Of a stretch of 64,000 bases of DNA, positions 1 to 10,094 are shown piece after piece (position 1 is the stretch's first letter; every line of letters begins with the position of its first letter). Source of the DNA: Candidatus Kapaibacterium sp. (lineage in GTDB: Bacteria; Bacteroidota; Ignavibacteria; Kapaibacteriales; NICIL-2); the NCBI GenBank assembly GCA_025055755.1, contig JANWWF010000001.1, positions 347,377 to 411,376 of the forward strand. Direction: 5' to 3'. Both the position numbers and the translations under genes were made by a program. The notes under the pieces were generated by a model. It was not told the origin of the DNA. It searched no databases and was given only the letters and a program-made list of their open reading frames with translations.

Positions 1-1776
1 GATTGCATCCTTCTCACAGCTCTGGAGAATGTTATACGAGTAATCGAAAGGCACGTAATTTCCTGCTCGCGAGTGAATGGGCCATCCTCCCACCGCCATA
101 TTCACTGGAACAGCAATCAGTGTTACTATTGTCCCCGCAACCGCCGCAAGAGTATGAGACAGTCGCTGTGCCAGCATTTCGATAATAGCATATGTGCCAA
201 CCCCTATCCATAAGCACCACACCATAAATGAACCTGCGTAGAAGTAATCCCGCTCGCGTGGCTGGGGTTCTTGCTGATTTTGTGCGATAGCAGCCAACAC
301 CCCCATCATGAGAAACATGACCAGATACACAAACCACATCGATCGGCTCTGGCGCATGTGGTAGAAAAATCCTACCAGCCCCACGACAAGAGGCAATGCG
401 AAAAATCGCACCGGGAAGCGGTCACGGTAGCCACTGTTAAAGTTCCGCATGTCGGCTTCTTTTGTCGAAATAAAGGTCCAGCCAGAATCCTGGAGGTCGC
501 TACTGCGTCCAACAAAGTTCCAGAGAAAGTAGCGGATGTACATGTGATTGATTTGATATTGCCACAGGTAGTTCAGCTCACCGGCATAGTTAAGCCGTTT
601 CAGCTCAGGGATGCTAACAACGCGACCATCTTTACGAGTTACTTGCTTCATCGTAGGCTCATACCACTTCCCGTATTTGCGATAGTTACTGATTTTCTGG
701 GGATCTTGCATTTCATACCGGCGAGGAAAAAGAAGCGGTGCTTCCCCGTACTGTTCCCGCCCTAAGTATGCAATCAAAGCACGAAATGTCTTCGGACTGT
801 TTTCATTCATTGGGGGGTCTGCGTTTGCTCGCAAGAGGACATGGGTATAGGTAGTGTATCCCAAAAGCATGAGCAAAAACGCAGTGCATGAAAGCTGAAG
901 AACAGGCTTCGCTCTTTTTGCGCCGTAATAGGCTCCGTAGCCTATAAGCCCAATAAGAAGCAAGGCAGCGATCCGCACCAACGGCTGATTTTCTACATAG
1001 TACTCGCGTAGCTCATTTTTAAACGGCAAGTTCCCCGCAAGAAGTGTTGGAACCCACATGAGAATGACCTTATACACTGCATAAAATGCTATCAGAGCGA
1101 CCACCGTAGCTACGATAAAGTTCTTTGGGGTATGCGGATAACGGCGGAAGTACACCAAATACACAATCGAGAAAATTGCCAGAATCGAAAGCAAGTGCAC
1201 CCCTGTGGAAAGGCCGATTAGGTACGCAATCGCCAAAAGATATCGTTCATTGCCCTCCCGATCTGCTTGCTCATTCCAGAGCATCATCAGGTACACTATG
1301 ATTTGTACCAGAAGTGATGACATCGCATAAACTTCTGATTCCACTCCATTGAACCAGAATGTATCAGAAAAATTGAGAGCAAGCGAACCAACAAGAGCTG
1401 CACCACACACTGCCAGAGCATCGCTCCACCCTTCAATAATCCGCTGACGGAAATGGATGATAACCTTCACAATTGTCAGATAGAGCAGCCAAACAGTGAA
1501 TGCTGATGCTACTACGGAAACGAAGTTTATTCGAATTCCCGTATCCCATGCTGGCTGCCCCTCCAGAGGCAATAACAGGTGAAATATGCGGGCAATAGTA
1601 AGAAAAAAAGGTGCACCAGGAGGATGCGGTACTTGTTGCCATGCTGCGGCCGCTGAAAACTCTCCACAATCCCAGAAGGGAACAGTGGGCTGTACAGTAA
1701 GCGAGTAAGTAAGTAGCGAGACTACAAATGCAATAGCACCAAATAGGCGATGAATCCACCGCACATCATTTTGCAT
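1..1776 (-). CDS. GT117/DUF2723 family multi-pass membrane protein (partial, C-terminus beyond left edge)
   Basis: The reading frame opens at an ATG (bases 1774-1776, minus) and stays open for 592 codons to the window edge, so the C-terminal part is missing. Residues 33-58 carry the family signature: FWDCGEF followed by HPPGAPFF. Many hydrophobic helices follow, and further on a YLGREQYGEAPLLFPR segment, also typical of the family. DUF2723 proteins are classed as glycosyltransferase family 117, large integral membrane proteins common in Bacteroidota and related to eukaryotic TMEM260; a lipid-linked sugar donor and protein O-glycosylation are plausible but inferred. It is the last gene seen of the lepA-lepB-lepB-hemW run, about 50 bases after hemW. 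Confidence 0.88.
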   Translation of the reverse strand, partial: MQNDVRWIHRLFGAIAFVVSLLTYSLTVQPTVPFWDCGEFSAAAAWQQVPHPPGAPFFLTIARIFHLLLPLEGQPAWDTGIRINFVSVVASAFTVWLLYLTIVKVIIHFRQRIIEGWSDALAVCGAALVGSLALNFSDTFWFNGVESEVYAMSSLLVQIIVYLMMLWNEQADREGNERYLLAIAYLIGLSTGVHLLSILAIFSIVYLVYFRRYPHTPKNFIVATVVALIAFYAVYKVILMWVPTLLAGNLPFKNELREYYVENQPLVRIAALLLIGLIGYGAYYGAKRAKPVLQLSCTAFLLMLLGYTTYTHVLLRANADPPMNENSPKTFRALIAYLGREQYGEAPLLFPRRYEMQDPQKISNYRKYGKWYEPTMKQVTRKDGRVVSIPELKRLNYAGELNYLWQYQINHMYIRYFLWNFVGRSSDLQDSGWTFISTKEADMRNFNSGYRDRFPVRFFALPLVVGLVGFFYHMRQSRSMWFVYLVMFLMMGVLAAIAQNQQEPQPRERDYFYAGSFMVWCLWIGVGTYAIIEMLAQRLSHTLAAVAGTIVTLIAVPVNMAVGGWPIHSRAGNYVPFDYSYNILQSCEKDAI

Positions 1777-1826
1777 CGAGAATACGCTCGGATAGTTGAA
1801 CGTTTCACTATATAGAGCATCGCAAT

Positions 1827-3041
1827 CTACAAAATTGTTTCTGCTGCCTGCGGCAATGCATGCTCCACAAGATGAAGTAACTCAACCGTTACTGTATCAC
1901 AAAGTGCATACCCTTTTTTAGTCAATCGGAAGACAGAAGCACTCTTTACTGCAATGCCCTCTTCTTGCAAGTGGGCCCATTGGCGGGCAAGGGGGCCGAC
2001 CCGGAACGAAACCCCATACTGCTGTTCAAACCAATGCACATCAATCCCTTCGGCACGTAGGCGAAGAAATATCTCCTCTTCCAGTTGCTGCTGCAGTGTA
2101 AGGTGCTCAAGGTGTGCTATTGGGTATTGTCCAGCACAAAGAGTTTCAATATAGCGTTTGACGCTTCGCACGTTACTCCATCGCACATTAGCGCAGTGAC
2201 TGTGTGCAGATGGTCCAAAACCAAGATACTCTCCTCGTCGCCAGTAAAGCAAGTTGTGGCGGCAACGCTTGCCTGGTCGAGCAAAGTTTGAAACCTCATA
2301 CTGTTCATATCCCCGTTGGGCAAGCAGTTCACTGGTAACCAAGTAGAACTGTGCCTCTTTGTCCTCAGTCTGTGGAATGACCTCGCCCCGCTGCATTCGA
2401 TGGTAAAGGGGTGTACCTGGCTCGTACACTAGACTATAGGCGGAAATGTGGTCTGGCTGTAACAAGCATGCTTGCTCAAGATTACGCCGGTGGCTTTCTA
2501 TTGACTGTCCAGGGAGAGCGTACATTAGGTCCACGTTGATTGAGTCGAATCCAGCAGTGCGTGCCCACTCCACGGAAGCAATTGCATCGTCGGCGGTGTG
2601 TATACGCTCAAGAAATCGAAGTTCATCTGGGTCAAATGATTGCACTCCAAAACTGACGCGATTGATGCCAAGCTGTCGGTAAAAGGAAAGCTTCTCTACA
2701 GTGACTGTACCTGGATTTGCCTCAATGGTCCATTCTACATCAGGGGCGACGGAGAAGTGCTGCTGAATTGTCTGGGCGATCTTTTCAGCAAAGGGGAGCG
2801 GGAGAATAGAGGGTGTCCCACCTCCCCAAAAGATTGTCTCTATCGTGACATCACGCTGCAAGTCACGTCGGCGAAGTTCGATTTCATGACACAGAGCTGT
2901 GACAAAATCCTCCATCGTGTCAAGTGTAACAACTGAATAAAAGTCACAGTACGAACATTTATGCACGCAAAATGGAATGTGCACATAGAGCCCAATCCTT
3001 GAGGAGGATGTTATCGAGGAATTGCACCGATACGCTCCCAT
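1827..3041 (-). CDS. hemW: Radical SAM heme chaperone HemW
   Basis: HemW is a cytosolic radical-SAM protein related to oxygen-independent coproporphyrinogen oxidase (HemN); it binds heme and is thought to deliver it to respiratory enzymes. The 4Fe-4S/SAM motif is CVHKCSYC (Cys 25, 29 and 32 of the chosen start), followed by GGGTPS and EANPGT. The C-terminal HemN domain runs to about residue 404, slightly longer than the usual 380. I chose the ATG at 3041, which overlaps the end of the upstream signal peptidase by about 30 bases; an ATG at 3074 is also in frame but lengthens the overlap. HemN itself cannot be fully excluded, but the length and motif spacing fit HemW better. Confidence 0.9.
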   Translation of the reverse strand: MGAYRCNSSITSSSRIGLYVHIPFCVHKCSYCDFYSVVTLDTMEDFVTALCHEIELRRRDLQRDVTIETIFWGGGTPSILPLPFAEKIAQTIQQHFSVAPDVEWTIEANPGTVTVEKLSFYRQLGINRVSFGVQSFDPDELRFLERIHTADDAIASVEWARTAGFDSINVDLMYALPGQSIESHRRNLEQACLLQPDHISAYSLVYEPGTPLYHRMQRGEVIPQTEDKEAQFYLVTSELLAQRGYEQYEVSNFARPGKRCRHNLLYWRRGEYLGFGPSAHSHCANVRWSNVRSVKRYIETLCAGQYPIAHLEHLTLQQQLEEEIFLRLRAEGIDVHWFEQQYGVSFRVGPLARQWAHLQEEGIAVKSASVFRLTKKGYALCDTVTVELLHLVEHALPQAAETIL

Positions 3042-3814
3042 CGGATTGTACCGAGTATTGGACTTTTCGACCATAGTATCACAACAGGCTTTCCAATAAT
3101 GTCTGATTCGCTGACAAATCCCCAGTAGCGCGAGTCAAAGCTACTGGAGCGGTTATCGCCTAAGACGTAGTAGTAATCCTGCTGAAACACGTAATGCGAG
3201 CATACACTGTCGTTGATGAGCACGCTACTGCGTTCAATACGTACACGATTGCCCTCACGCTCAATAAATGGCCGCCAGTAGTCAATCGTCGTAGGCAATA
3301 CTCGAACGCGCATTCCACGATGGGGAACGATTACCATCCCCCCGTAGTGCTGCTCGGGAGGTATGCGAGCTTTCGGCGGTTTCCGAGAAAGTACACTGTC
3401 ACTAATAACCCACACTGTGTCACCGGCGACCGCAACAATGCGTTTGACAAAGTACTCCGGCTCATGAGGGAATAGCGCTTGGTATGCAAAGCGGAATACT
3501 ACTACATCTCCTCGTTGAGGCTTGCTCCATTGGAGACGAAATCGTCGAGAAAGCACTATATCTGTCAGGGGTATAGTTGGGGGGACTCCAAGCCAATAAC
3601 TTACCTTGCTAACCAGCACTACATCGCCCGCCAAAAGCGTTGGTTCCATTGAGCGACTGGGAATAACGTAAACGCCAACTACCACAGCACGCAACGTTGT
3701 GGCAATCACAACTGCTGCTATGAAAACACCAATAATCTGGAATGCAAGGGATCGTCGCAAGGTGACTCCATACTCTATCGGGGTGGTGCTCAAGCGTATG
3801 CGCCTAATAAACAA
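3011..3814 (-). CDS. lepB: Signal peptidase I (first of a tandem pair, distal copy)
   Basis: A type I signal peptidase cleaves signal peptides of exported proteins at the outer face of the inner membrane. One N-terminal membrane helix (about residues 25-50) is followed by the catalytic serine in IPSRSMEP (Ser 55) and the general-base lysine in YFVKRIVAVAGD (Lys 124). The conserved GDNRSSSFDSRYWGFV box is near residue 219. It is 267 residues long. Its start overlaps the stop of the neighbouring lepB paralogue by 11 bases, so the pair is probably translationally coupled. The two copies differ clearly in sequence and in the length of their N-terminal region. Confidence 0.95.
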   Translation of the reverse strand: MFIRRIRLSTTPIEYGVTLRRSLAFQIIGVFIAAVVIATTLRAVVVGVYVIPSRSMEPTLLAGDVVLVSKVSYWLGVPPTIPLTDIVLSRRFRLQWSKPQRGDVVVFRFAYQALFPHEPEYFVKRIVAVAGDTVWVISDSVLSRKPPKARIPPEQHYGGMVIVPHRGMRVRVLPTTIDYWRPFIEREGNRVRIERSSVLINDSVCSHYVFQQDYYYVLGDNRSSSFDSRYWGFVSESDIIGKPVVILWSKSPILGTIRWERIGAIPR

Positions 3815-4745
3815 TCGTGCCTATCCGGGACCATCGAATTCGCGCAAGACGCTTGAGCAAGGGAAGTGGATTACCGTTCAAATCCGTCTTTTCCCATGAC
3901 CAATACACAAACATCGGTGTGCCTACCACATTATCCTTAGGGATAAAGCCCCAGTAGCGACTATCTAATGAATTGTTTCGATTGTCTCCCATGCCAAAGA
4001 CATAATCCCGTTCCACGGTATAAGAAGTTGCTGGTTTTCCATCAATGTATACCGTCCCCATTCGCAGCTGTGCTTCATGTCCCTCCCGTTTGATAAAAAT
4101 TTCCCACTCAAGAAAATTCGATGCGTCTAAATGAATGATATCGCCCTTTTTCGGTATTCGGATGGGTCCGTAATCGCTGCGTGTCCAGCCTTTACCGGGA
4201 GGAAAAATTCGCGTCGGGTCATCAACAGTAGGAAGAAACTTCGCATGCTTGGGAAAAGGCATCAATTCCCCATTGACAAACACACTGTCATGGCGAATAA
4301 GCAATGTATCGCCTGCGACTGCGATGCATCGTTTGAGGTAGTACATGAACTCTTTTGGCTTTACCTCGTCCCGATCACCAGGATAGATGAACACGATCAC
4401 TTCACCCCGCCGGGGATCTCGAAAAGGTGGTAACTTATAATACGGAAGCGGAATATTGAATAGTGGAATAATCTGCGGTGTCGAAGGACCAAAAATGAAC
4501 TTGTTAACAAAGAGATTCTCTCCCGCTAATACCGTGTTTTCCATTGAACCAGTCGGAACTTCGAAAGCAGCGATTGCTAAGCCATTGAGAATCACGACGA
4601 CTACAAAAGCGCCCGCTAATGACCGCACCCACGCCACGACCTTCTGGGGAAAGGTCATTTGCTGGTAACGTCGCTTTCGTTCTGCCTTGCGACGCTTACG
4701 CCATTGCCAAAAGCGAATGAATGACTGCCGTATTGTGCCAATCAC
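3804..4745 (-). CDS. lepB: Signal peptidase I (second of a tandem pair, proximal copy)
   Basis: This is a second type I signal peptidase of 313 residues. It starts with a strongly basic cytosolic segment (WRKRRKAERKRRYQQ), then a membrane helix at about 45-62, the catalytic serine in VPTGSMEN (Ser 67), the lysine in YYLKRCIAVAGD (Lys 138) and a GDNRNNSLDSRYWGF box. All catalytic elements are intact, so both paralogues should be active. It begins 12 bases after the lepA stop. LepA-LepB adjacency is widespread in bacteria. Carrying two different peptidases may relate to different substrate classes; that is inference. Confidence 0.95.
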   Translation of the reverse strand: MIGTIRQSFIRFWQWRKRRKAERKRRYQQMTFPQKVVAWVRSLAGAFVVVVILNGLAIAAFEVPTGSMENTVLAGENLFVNKFIFGPSTPQIIPLFNIPLPYYKLPPFRDPRRGEVIVFIYPGDRDEVKPKEFMYYLKRCIAVAGDTLLIRHDSVFVNGELMPFPKHAKFLPTVDDPTRIFPPGKGWTRSDYGPIRIPKKGDIIHLDASNFLEWEIFIKREGHEAQLRMGTVYIDGKPATSYTVERDYVFGMGDNRNNSLDSRYWGFIPKDNVVGTPMFVYWSWEKTDLNGNPLPLLKRLARIRWSRIGTIVY

Positions 4746-4757
4746 GCTGAGCCTCGT

Positions 4758-6566
4758 TTATTGTTCATCATCTAAACTCAAGACCGCAAGGAATGCCTCT
4801 TGGGGCACCTCGACACGCCCAATCTGCTTCATTCGCTTTTTCCCCTCTTTTTGCTTTTCGAGCAGTTTTCGCTTGCGTGTAACGTCGCCCCCATAGCACT
4901 TAGCAAGGACATTTTTCCGCAGCGGCGCTATGCTATCCCGCGCAATGATTTTCGAACCTATTGCTGCCTGTATTACAACCTCAAACAAGTGCCGAGGAAT
5001 AAGCTTTTTGAGCTTAGAACATAATCGCCTGCCCCATTCATAGGCTTTCTGACGGTGTACGATAGTAGATAGCGCATCAACTGGATCACCGTTGAGCAGG
5101 ATATCCAGCTTGACTAAGTCACCAGGCTTATAGTCGCTATACTCGTAGTCCAGCGATGCATAGCCTCGAGAGATACTTTTGAGCTTGTCATAAAAATCAA
5201 AAACCACTTCTGCTAAGGGAAGTTCAACACTTAGGTCCACTCGCGTGGGAGAAAGGTACTGCTGCCCCAGTAGCGTGCCGCGGCGCTCAATACACAACTG
5301 CATAATCGGACCGATGTACTCAGTCGGCGTAATAATCTGGGCGCGGATATACGGCTCTAAGATTTCCGCAATTTTTACTGGCTCTGGCATCTGTGCTGGA
5401 TTTTCTACCCATTGCTCCGTTCCATCTGTTCGGCGGACCAGATAGCGCACATTCGGGACTGTGGTAACGATCGTTTGGTTGAACTCCCGCTCGAGCCGTT
5501 CTTGCACAATTTCCATATGCAGCAGTCCCAAAAAACCACACCGGAAGCCAAACCCTAAGGCAGCAGAAGTCTCCGGCTCATAGTGAATTGCTGCATCGTT
5601 GAGAGCTAATTTTTCAAGTGCATCCCGAAGGTCCTCGAAATCGTCGCTATCGGCAGGATATATTCCACTGAATACCATTGGCTTGACTTCCCGGAACCCC
5701 GCAATCGGTGCATCACAAGGGCGATGGGCATGGGTGACGGTGTCACCGACTTTTGTATCACGCACTCGGCGTATTGAGGCAGTAAAGTACCCTACATTTC
5801 CAGCGCTCAACACCCCCGTACGGTGTTGCTCCATATAGAGCACACCGACCTCATCAACCTCGTACACTTGCCCTGTTGCCATGAAGAGCACTTTATCTTT
5901 CTCACGGAGCTGCCCATCGAAAATCCGCACGTTCACTACAACCCCTCGATAGGGATCATACATCGAGTCGTATATCAATGCTCGCAGGGGTGCTTCGGGA
6001 TCACCCTTCGGAGGAGGGATGCGATGAACGATAGCTTCCAGGATCGCATCAATGCCAATACCTGTCTTAGCAGAAGCTAAGAGTATTTCCTCTTCCTTAC
6101 ACCCGATAAGGTCAATGATCTGCTGCTTGACAGTGTCAAGCATCGTTGCTGCACTGGGAAGATCAATCTTATTAATGATGGGAATAATCTCCAGCCCAGC
6201 ATCAACAGCAAGGTAAAGATTTGAAATTGTTTGCGCTTCAACCCCTTGCGTAGCGTCAACCACCAACAGCGCGCCCTCACACGCTGCCAGCGATCGCGAC
6301 ACCTCATAGGAAAAATCAACGTGACCCGGTGTATCTATCAGGTTCAGCGTGTACGTATGTCCATTCTGAGCAGTGTACTCCATTTGCACGGCATGGAGCT
6401 TAATCGTAATTCCGCGCTCCTGCTCGAGAGGATTGTCATCGAGTATTTGTTCAGTTACCATCTCCCGCGGACTCACTCGACCGGTCCTTTCCAGCAGCCG
6501 GTCTGCCAGCGTGGATTTACCGTGGTCAATGTGTGCAATAATGCAAAAGTTCCGTATGAACTCCAT
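4758..6566 (-). CDS. lepA: Elongation factor 4 (LepA), translational GTPase
   Basis: EF-4 is a ribosome-bound GTPase with EF-G-like architecture. The GTPase motifs are intact: AHIDHGKS (P-loop), DTPGH, NKID and SAK. The EF4-specific C-terminal domain ends in a basic segment ([21 protein letters not shown]). With the start at 6566 ([14 protein letters not shown]) the protein has 602 residues, close to the usual 600; an upstream in-frame ATG at 6587 adds seven unlikely residues. It is the first gene of a five-gene minus-strand run and is divergent from rplS. Confidence 0.97.
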   Translation of the reverse strand: MEFIRNFCIIAHIDHGKSTLADRLLERTGRVSPREMVTEQILDDNPLEQERGITIKLHAVQMEYTAQNGHTYTLNLIDTPGHVDFSYEVSRSLAACEGALLVVDATQGVEAQTISNLYLAVDAGLEIIPIINKIDLPSAATMLDTVKQQIIDLIGCKEEEILLASAKTGIGIDAILEAIVHRIPPPKGDPEAPLRALIYDSMYDPYRGVVVNVRIFDGQLREKDKVLFMATGQVYEVDEVGVLYMEQHRTGVLSAGNVGYFTASIRRVRDTKVGDTVTHAHRPCDAPIAGFREVKPMVFSGIYPADSDDFEDLRDALEKLALNDAAIHYEPETSAALGFGFRCGFLGLLHMEIVQERLEREFNQTIVTTVPNVRYLVRRTDGTEQWVENPAQMPEPVKIAEILEPYIRAQIITPTEYIGPIMQLCIERRGTLLGQQYLSPTRVDLSVELPLAEVVFDFYDKLKSISRGYASLDYEYSDYKPGDLVKLDILLNGDPVDALSTIVHRQKAYEWGRRLCSKLKKLIPRHLFEVVIQAAIGSKIIARDSIAPLRKNVLAKCYGGDVTRKRKLLEKQKEGKKRMKQIGRVEVPQEAFLAVLSLDDEQ

Positions 6567-6604
6567 CGAGAATTCTATCTCTATCACTTTCTAAATCAAG
6601 GAAA

Positions 6605-6612
6605 CAAAATTA
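6605..6612 (-). promoter_or_regulatory. Candidate Bacteroidota-type -7 box upstream of lepA
   Basis: Read on the minus strand this is TAATTTTG, an exact match to the TAnnTTTG -7 element described for the primary sigma factor of Bacteroidota. It lies 38 bases before the chosen lepA start. I see no convincing TTTG at the expected upstream spacing. Confidence 0.4.
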
Positions 6613-6644
6613 CAGTCTTGCCACCAAGCAAACACACGAACCCG

Positions 6645-6652
6645 TATTTTTG
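6645..6652 (+). promoter_or_regulatory. Candidate -7 box upstream of rplS
   Basis: TATTTTTG matches TAnnTTTG and lies 46 bases before the rplS ATG. With the opposite-strand box at 6605-6612 it would give a compact divergent promoter pair. No clear -33 element was seen. Confidence 0.4.
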
Positions 6653-6698
6653 CATGCTTGTCCGGATTTTTATCAGCATCATACATAGGTGTGTTCCT

Positions 6699-7067
6699 AT
6701 GAATAAGCTCCAGAAAGTAGAACAGCAGCTTGTGCAGGAGGCTATTGAGCGTCGCGGCGGAGAGGCTATTCCCGATTTCGGACCTGGTGACACAATCACG
6801 GTCTCATACCGCGTTATCGAAGGCGACAAAGAGCGTATCCAAAATTTTACTGGGGTTGTCATCGCTCGGCGAGGAGCAGGTATTAATCAAACATTCCGCG
6901 TTCGTAAAATTTCAAACGGTGTCGGTGTCGAACGTATCTTCCCTCTTTACTCGCCTTTTATTCAAAAAATCACTGTTGAGCGAAAAGGCCACGTGCGCCG
7001 CGCAAAACTCTTTTATCTGCGGGGGATGTCTGAACGTAAGATTCGCAAAAAACTTCACCAAGAATAA
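6699..7067 (+). CDS. rplS: 50S ribosomal protein L19
   Basis: L19 lies at the interface of the ribosomal subunits. The 122-residue product contains the family core: [15 protein letters not shown], a [16 protein letters not shown] segment, [16 protein letters not shown] and a basic C-terminus with [14 protein letters not shown]. Length and composition match L19. The start was set at the ATG 6699 because everything upstream in frame is non-conserved and overlaps lepA. The gene stands alone, flanked by a divergent promoter region and a strong intrinsic terminator. Confidence 0.97.
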   Translation: MNKLQKVEQQLVQEAIERRGGEAIPDFGPGDTITVSYRVIEGDKERIQNFTGVVIARRGAGINQTFRVRKISNGVGVERIFPLYSPFIQKITVERKGHVRRAKLFYLRGMSERKIRKKLHQE

Positions 7068-7098
7068 ATTTCTTGCCAAGATACATGCCAGCATCCAC

Positions 7099-7133
7099 GC
7101 TGGAAGGAGATTCCTTCCAGCTTTCGTTTTTTC
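7099..7133 (+). terminator. Rho-independent terminator of rplS
   Basis: A perfect 10-base-pair stem (7099-7108 GCTGGAAGGA with 7112-7121 TCCTTCCAGC) has a three-base loop and is followed by a T-rich tract (TTTCGTTTTTTC). It lies 31 bases after the rplS stop and before the recA promoter region. Confidence 0.85.
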
Positions 7134-7148
7134 TACAAAATGCTGTAC

Positions 7149-7156
7149 TATTTTTG
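7149..7156 (+). promoter_or_regulatory. Candidate -7 box upstream of recA
   Basis: TATTTTTG, identical to the rplS box, lies 24 bases before the recA ATG and just after the rplS terminator. No LexA-like palindrome was recognised nearby. Confidence 0.4.
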
Positions 7157-7180
7157 TAGCAATAACATTGAACTACACCG

Positions 7181-8227
7181 ATGCCTGACACGAAAAATGG
7201 TGGGACAGCGCAGACTGCTCCCGTAAAGCCACCACCGGAAAAACTCAAACTTGCCCTCCAAGCAATAGAACAAATTGAGCGCCAGCATGGTAAAGGCGCC
7301 ATTCTTCGCTTTACCGACACTACCCCCATGCAGGTGGAAGCCATTTCCACCGGTTGCCTCTCGCTCGATGCAGCAGTAGGAGTGGGCGGTTTCCCCCGCG
7401 GACGGATCATCGAGATTTTCGGCCCAGAATCATCCGGCAAAACAACGGTATGCTTACAGGTCATCGCTGAAGCGCAAAAGCGCGGAGGAATTGCTGCAAT
7501 TGTTGACACTGAACACGCTCTTGATATTGCCTATGCCCAACGTTTGGGAGTTAACCTGGATACATTGTTGGTTTCCCAACCTGAATTTGGCGAACAGGCA
7601 CTGGAAATCGTTGAAACTCTTGTGCGTAGTGGGGCAATTGATGTAATTGTGATTGACTCGGTTGCTGCTTTGACCCCGCGAGTAGAAATTGAGGGGGAAA
7701 TGGGAGACGCACAAATGGGATCTCAAGCCCGGCTAATGAGTCAAGCGATGCGCAAGCTTCAAGCAGCTATCGGACGCTCAAATGCAGTGGTAATCTTTAC
7801 CAACCAACTGCGCCAAAAAATAGGTGTCGTCTATGGCAATCCGGAAACAACAACCGGTGGAAATGCCCTTAAGTATTACGCCTCAGTACGCATCGATATC
7901 CGCCGGAAAGATGTTATCAAAGAAGGCAATGAAATTATAGGTAATCGAGTCCGTGCCAAAATTGTAAAAAACAAAGTTGCTCCGCCCTTCCGAGAGTGCG
8001 AGTTTGACATCCTTTATAACGAAGGAATCTCGAAAATTGGGGACATGATTGACGTCGCACTCGAGCACGGCATCATCACACGCAGTGGCTCATGGCTCAC
8101 CTATCGCAATGAACGCGTCCAAGGCAGGGACTCTTTACGCAAGCTCCTGCAGGAAAATCCTACCCTCCTTGCTGAACTGGAACGAGACGTTCGGACAAAA
8201 CTTGGCTTACCCCTCGAACAAGCTTGA
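7181..8227 (+). CDS. recA: Recombinase RecA
   Basis: RecA is the ATP-dependent strand-exchange protein of homologous recombination and SOS signalling. The 348 residues show the Walker A motif GPESSGKTT, the HALD segment ([17 protein letters not shown]), Walker B ([14 protein letters not shown]), the L2 loop region ([22 protein letters not shown]) and the [10 protein letters not shown]-terminal lobe. The start is preceded by AACTACACCG with no Shine-Dalgarno sequence. It is followed eight bases later by recX, the classic arrangement. Confidence 0.98.
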   Translation: MPDTKNGGTAQTAPVKPPPEKLKLALQAIEQIERQHGKGAILRFTDTTPMQVEAISTGCLSLDAAVGVGGFPRGRIIEIFGPESSGKTTVCLQVIAEAQKRGGIAAIVDTEHALDIAYAQRLGVNLDTLLVSQPEFGEQALEIVETLVRSGAIDVIVIDSVAALTPRVEIEGEMGDAQMGSQARLMSQAMRKLQAAIGRSNAVVIFTNQLRQKIGVVYGNPETTTGGNALKYYASVRIDIRRKDVIKEGNEIIGNRVRAKIVKNKVAPPFRECEFDILYNEGISKIGDMIDVALEHGIITRSGSWLTYRNERVQGRDSLRKLLQENPTLLAELERDVRTKLGLPLEQA

Positions 8228-8234
8228 TAGCCAC

Positions 8235-8888
8235 ATGTCTCCTGCTCGTATCCGCCGTTGGTGGTACGCAAGCAAAAAAAGCATCCCTGCGGTCAACATT
8301 GAGATAGAACGAGAAGATGGAAGCTGCTCAATCCTTAAGGTAGACTTGTTAACAGCCGAGCGCGTACTCCGTTCTTCGAGCAATGAGCTTTCCACTGATG
8401 ATATGCACGTATTGGAAAGCAACCACCGTCTTCTCCAGCTTATCGAGCGCATTAAGCGCTTTTTGTCTTACCGGCCTCGGTCGTCAGGGGAAGTTGTGAA
8501 AAAATTACATCGCTTAGGATGCAGCGAGCAGGATATTCGCAATGTTGTTGAGTACTTAACACAGTCACACTACCTTAGCGACGAACAGTATGCCCGATCG
8601 TTTGTACGAGATTGCGTTCGTCTTCGCATGCTGTCGGCAAAAGCAATTCGCTATAAGCTCCTTGCTCGTGGTATCCCTAAAGACATAGCCGAGCGTGCCA
8701 TCGCGGCTGAATACCCTGATGATGACATGGAACGTGCTAAAATTGCTGCACAGAAAACTCTTCGCCGAGTGCAATCATGCCCCCGCGAGAAACAATATCG
8801 GCGTGTACGTGATGCCTTACTACGATTGGGCTACAGTTCGACAACCGTCCGACAAGTATTGACTGAAATGTTCGATACATCGTCCTGA
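8235..8888 (+). CDS. recX: Regulatory protein RecX
   Basis: RecX binds RecA filaments and modulates their growth. The 217-residue product has the repeated three-helix RecX pattern: SYRPRSSGEVVKKLHRLG, YLSDEQYARSFVRDCVRLR, AKAIRYKLLARGIPKD and a final RDALLRLGYSSTTVRQVL. I set the start at the ATG 8235, eight bases after the recA stop, because an upstream in-frame opening lies wholly inside recA. The first 75 residues are less conserved, as usual for this family. Position and motifs agree. Confidence 0.93.
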   Translation: MSPARIRRWWYASKKSIPAVNIEIEREDGSCSILKVDLLTAERVLRSSSNELSTDDMHVLESNHRLLQLIERIKRFLSYRPRSSGEVVKKLHRLGCSEQDIRNVVEYLTQSHYLSDEQYARSFVRDCVRLRMLSAKAIRYKLLARGIPKDIAERAIAAEYPDDDMERAKIAAQKTLRRVQSCPREKQYRRVRDALLRLGYSSTTVRQVLTEMFDTSS

Positions 8889-8894
8889 TAGCGT

Positions 8895-10052
8895 GTGGAT
8901 ATCGAGCTTCCTGCAGCGCTCATTAGCGCATCAATAGTCACATACTGGATTCGCACCAGTGTTATAGCATTTGGTGCATGGAGGGAACGGCGCACTACTG
9001 CACGTGTTCTTCCGAGTAGCGAACTTCCGTTTGTTAGCATTATTATCCCCGCTCGTAACGAAGAGCATCGTATCAAACGGTGTTTAGAGTCCTTGATTTC
9101 GGTGGATTATCCACCATCGAAGCTAGAGATAATCGTGGTCAATGACCGCTCAACAGATAGAACGGGGGAAGTTATAGCAGCATATGCGGATCGGATTCCG
9201 TCGTTGCGAGTACTTACACTCCATCATCCTCGAACAGGAAACTTGCAGGGCAAAGCAGGTGCACTCGATGCAGGAATTGCCCATGCACAGGGCGAGATTA
9301 TTCTGCTTACCGATGCTGATTGTGCCGTTCATCCCCAATGGGTGCGCTCCCATGTCTCGCTATACAGCGACCCTGATGTTGTAATGGTCTGCGGATACAC
9401 ACTGATAGATGGCCAGCGGCTGTTCGACCGCTATCAGGCAGTCGAATGGAATGCTACGCATACTATGGCAAGTGCGGGAGTACACTACAGGCAGTATCTC
9501 GGCTGCTACGGAAACAACATGTCCATACGCCGAAGAGTGTATCAGCAGCTTGGTGGATATGCGGCAATTCCCTTTTCTGTCACCGAGGACTTAGCTTTAC
9601 TTCAAGCTGTTGGAAATACAGGAAAAACCATCCGCTATTTGTGTTCGCAGCAATCCACGGTGGTCACCGAACCATGCCGGACAATAGCAGAATACCTCCA
9701 GCAGCACCAGCGCTGGGTACATGGCGCCCGAGCTCTCCGATGGCGCGCTTACCTATTTGTGGCCACCACGGTGATTTACTGGCTTGGATTGCTTACAGCA
9801 CTTGTTCGCGCTGAGTGGGTATGGGTAGCTGGTATTCTGGGAGCTCGTATGGGGGCTGATGTACTGCTTAATGCACCAGCATTGATGCTTCTCAACAGGA
9901 AGCACCTGATAGCCTGGATTATCCCAACAACCGTGCTTTTCAGCATGTTGGAACTTACTCTTCCTCTCCTGGCTCTGTCTCGCTCTATTGAGTGGAAGGA
10001 CCAAGTATTCATTACTGTCCCCTCTCGCCCGCGCACTGCATCTTCCCCTTAA
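8895..10052 (+). CDS. Family 2 glycosyltransferase, membrane-associated
   Basis: A processive-type GT2 enzyme transferring sugar from a nucleotide sugar at the inner membrane. The start is a GTG six bases after recX. Visible are a short N-terminal hydrophobic stretch, the GT-A core opening FVSIIIPARNEE, VVNDRSTDRT, the DxD-type DADCAVHP, the YGNNMSIRR acceptor segment, TEDLALL and the QQHQRWVHG (QxxRW-like) motif. Two or three membrane helices occupy the C-terminal 110 residues. Such enzymes make polysaccharides or glycolipids; the product cannot be told. It lies between recX and an MFS gene, probably one transcript by position only. Confidence 0.88.
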   Translation: MDIELPAALISASIVTYWIRTSVIAFGAWRERRTTARVLPSSELPFVSIIIPARNEEHRIKRCLESLISVDYPPSKLEIIVVNDRSTDRTGEVIAAYADRIPSLRVLTLHHPRTGNLQGKAGALDAGIAHAQGEIILLTDADCAVHPQWVRSHVSLYSDPDVVMVCGYTLIDGQRLFDRYQAVEWNATHTMASAGVHYRQYLGCYGNNMSIRRRVYQQLGGYAAIPFSVTEDLALLQAVGNTGKTIRYLCSQQSTVVTEPCRTIAEYLQQHQRWVHGARALRWRAYLFVATTVIYWLGLLTALVRAEWVWVAGILGARMGADVLLNAPALMLLNRKHLIAWIIPTTVLFSMLELTLPLLALSRSIEWKDQVFITVPSRPRTASSP

Positions 10053-10094
10053 CAGCACGTATGTTTGCGCCACTGTCACAACGGCGCAAATACC

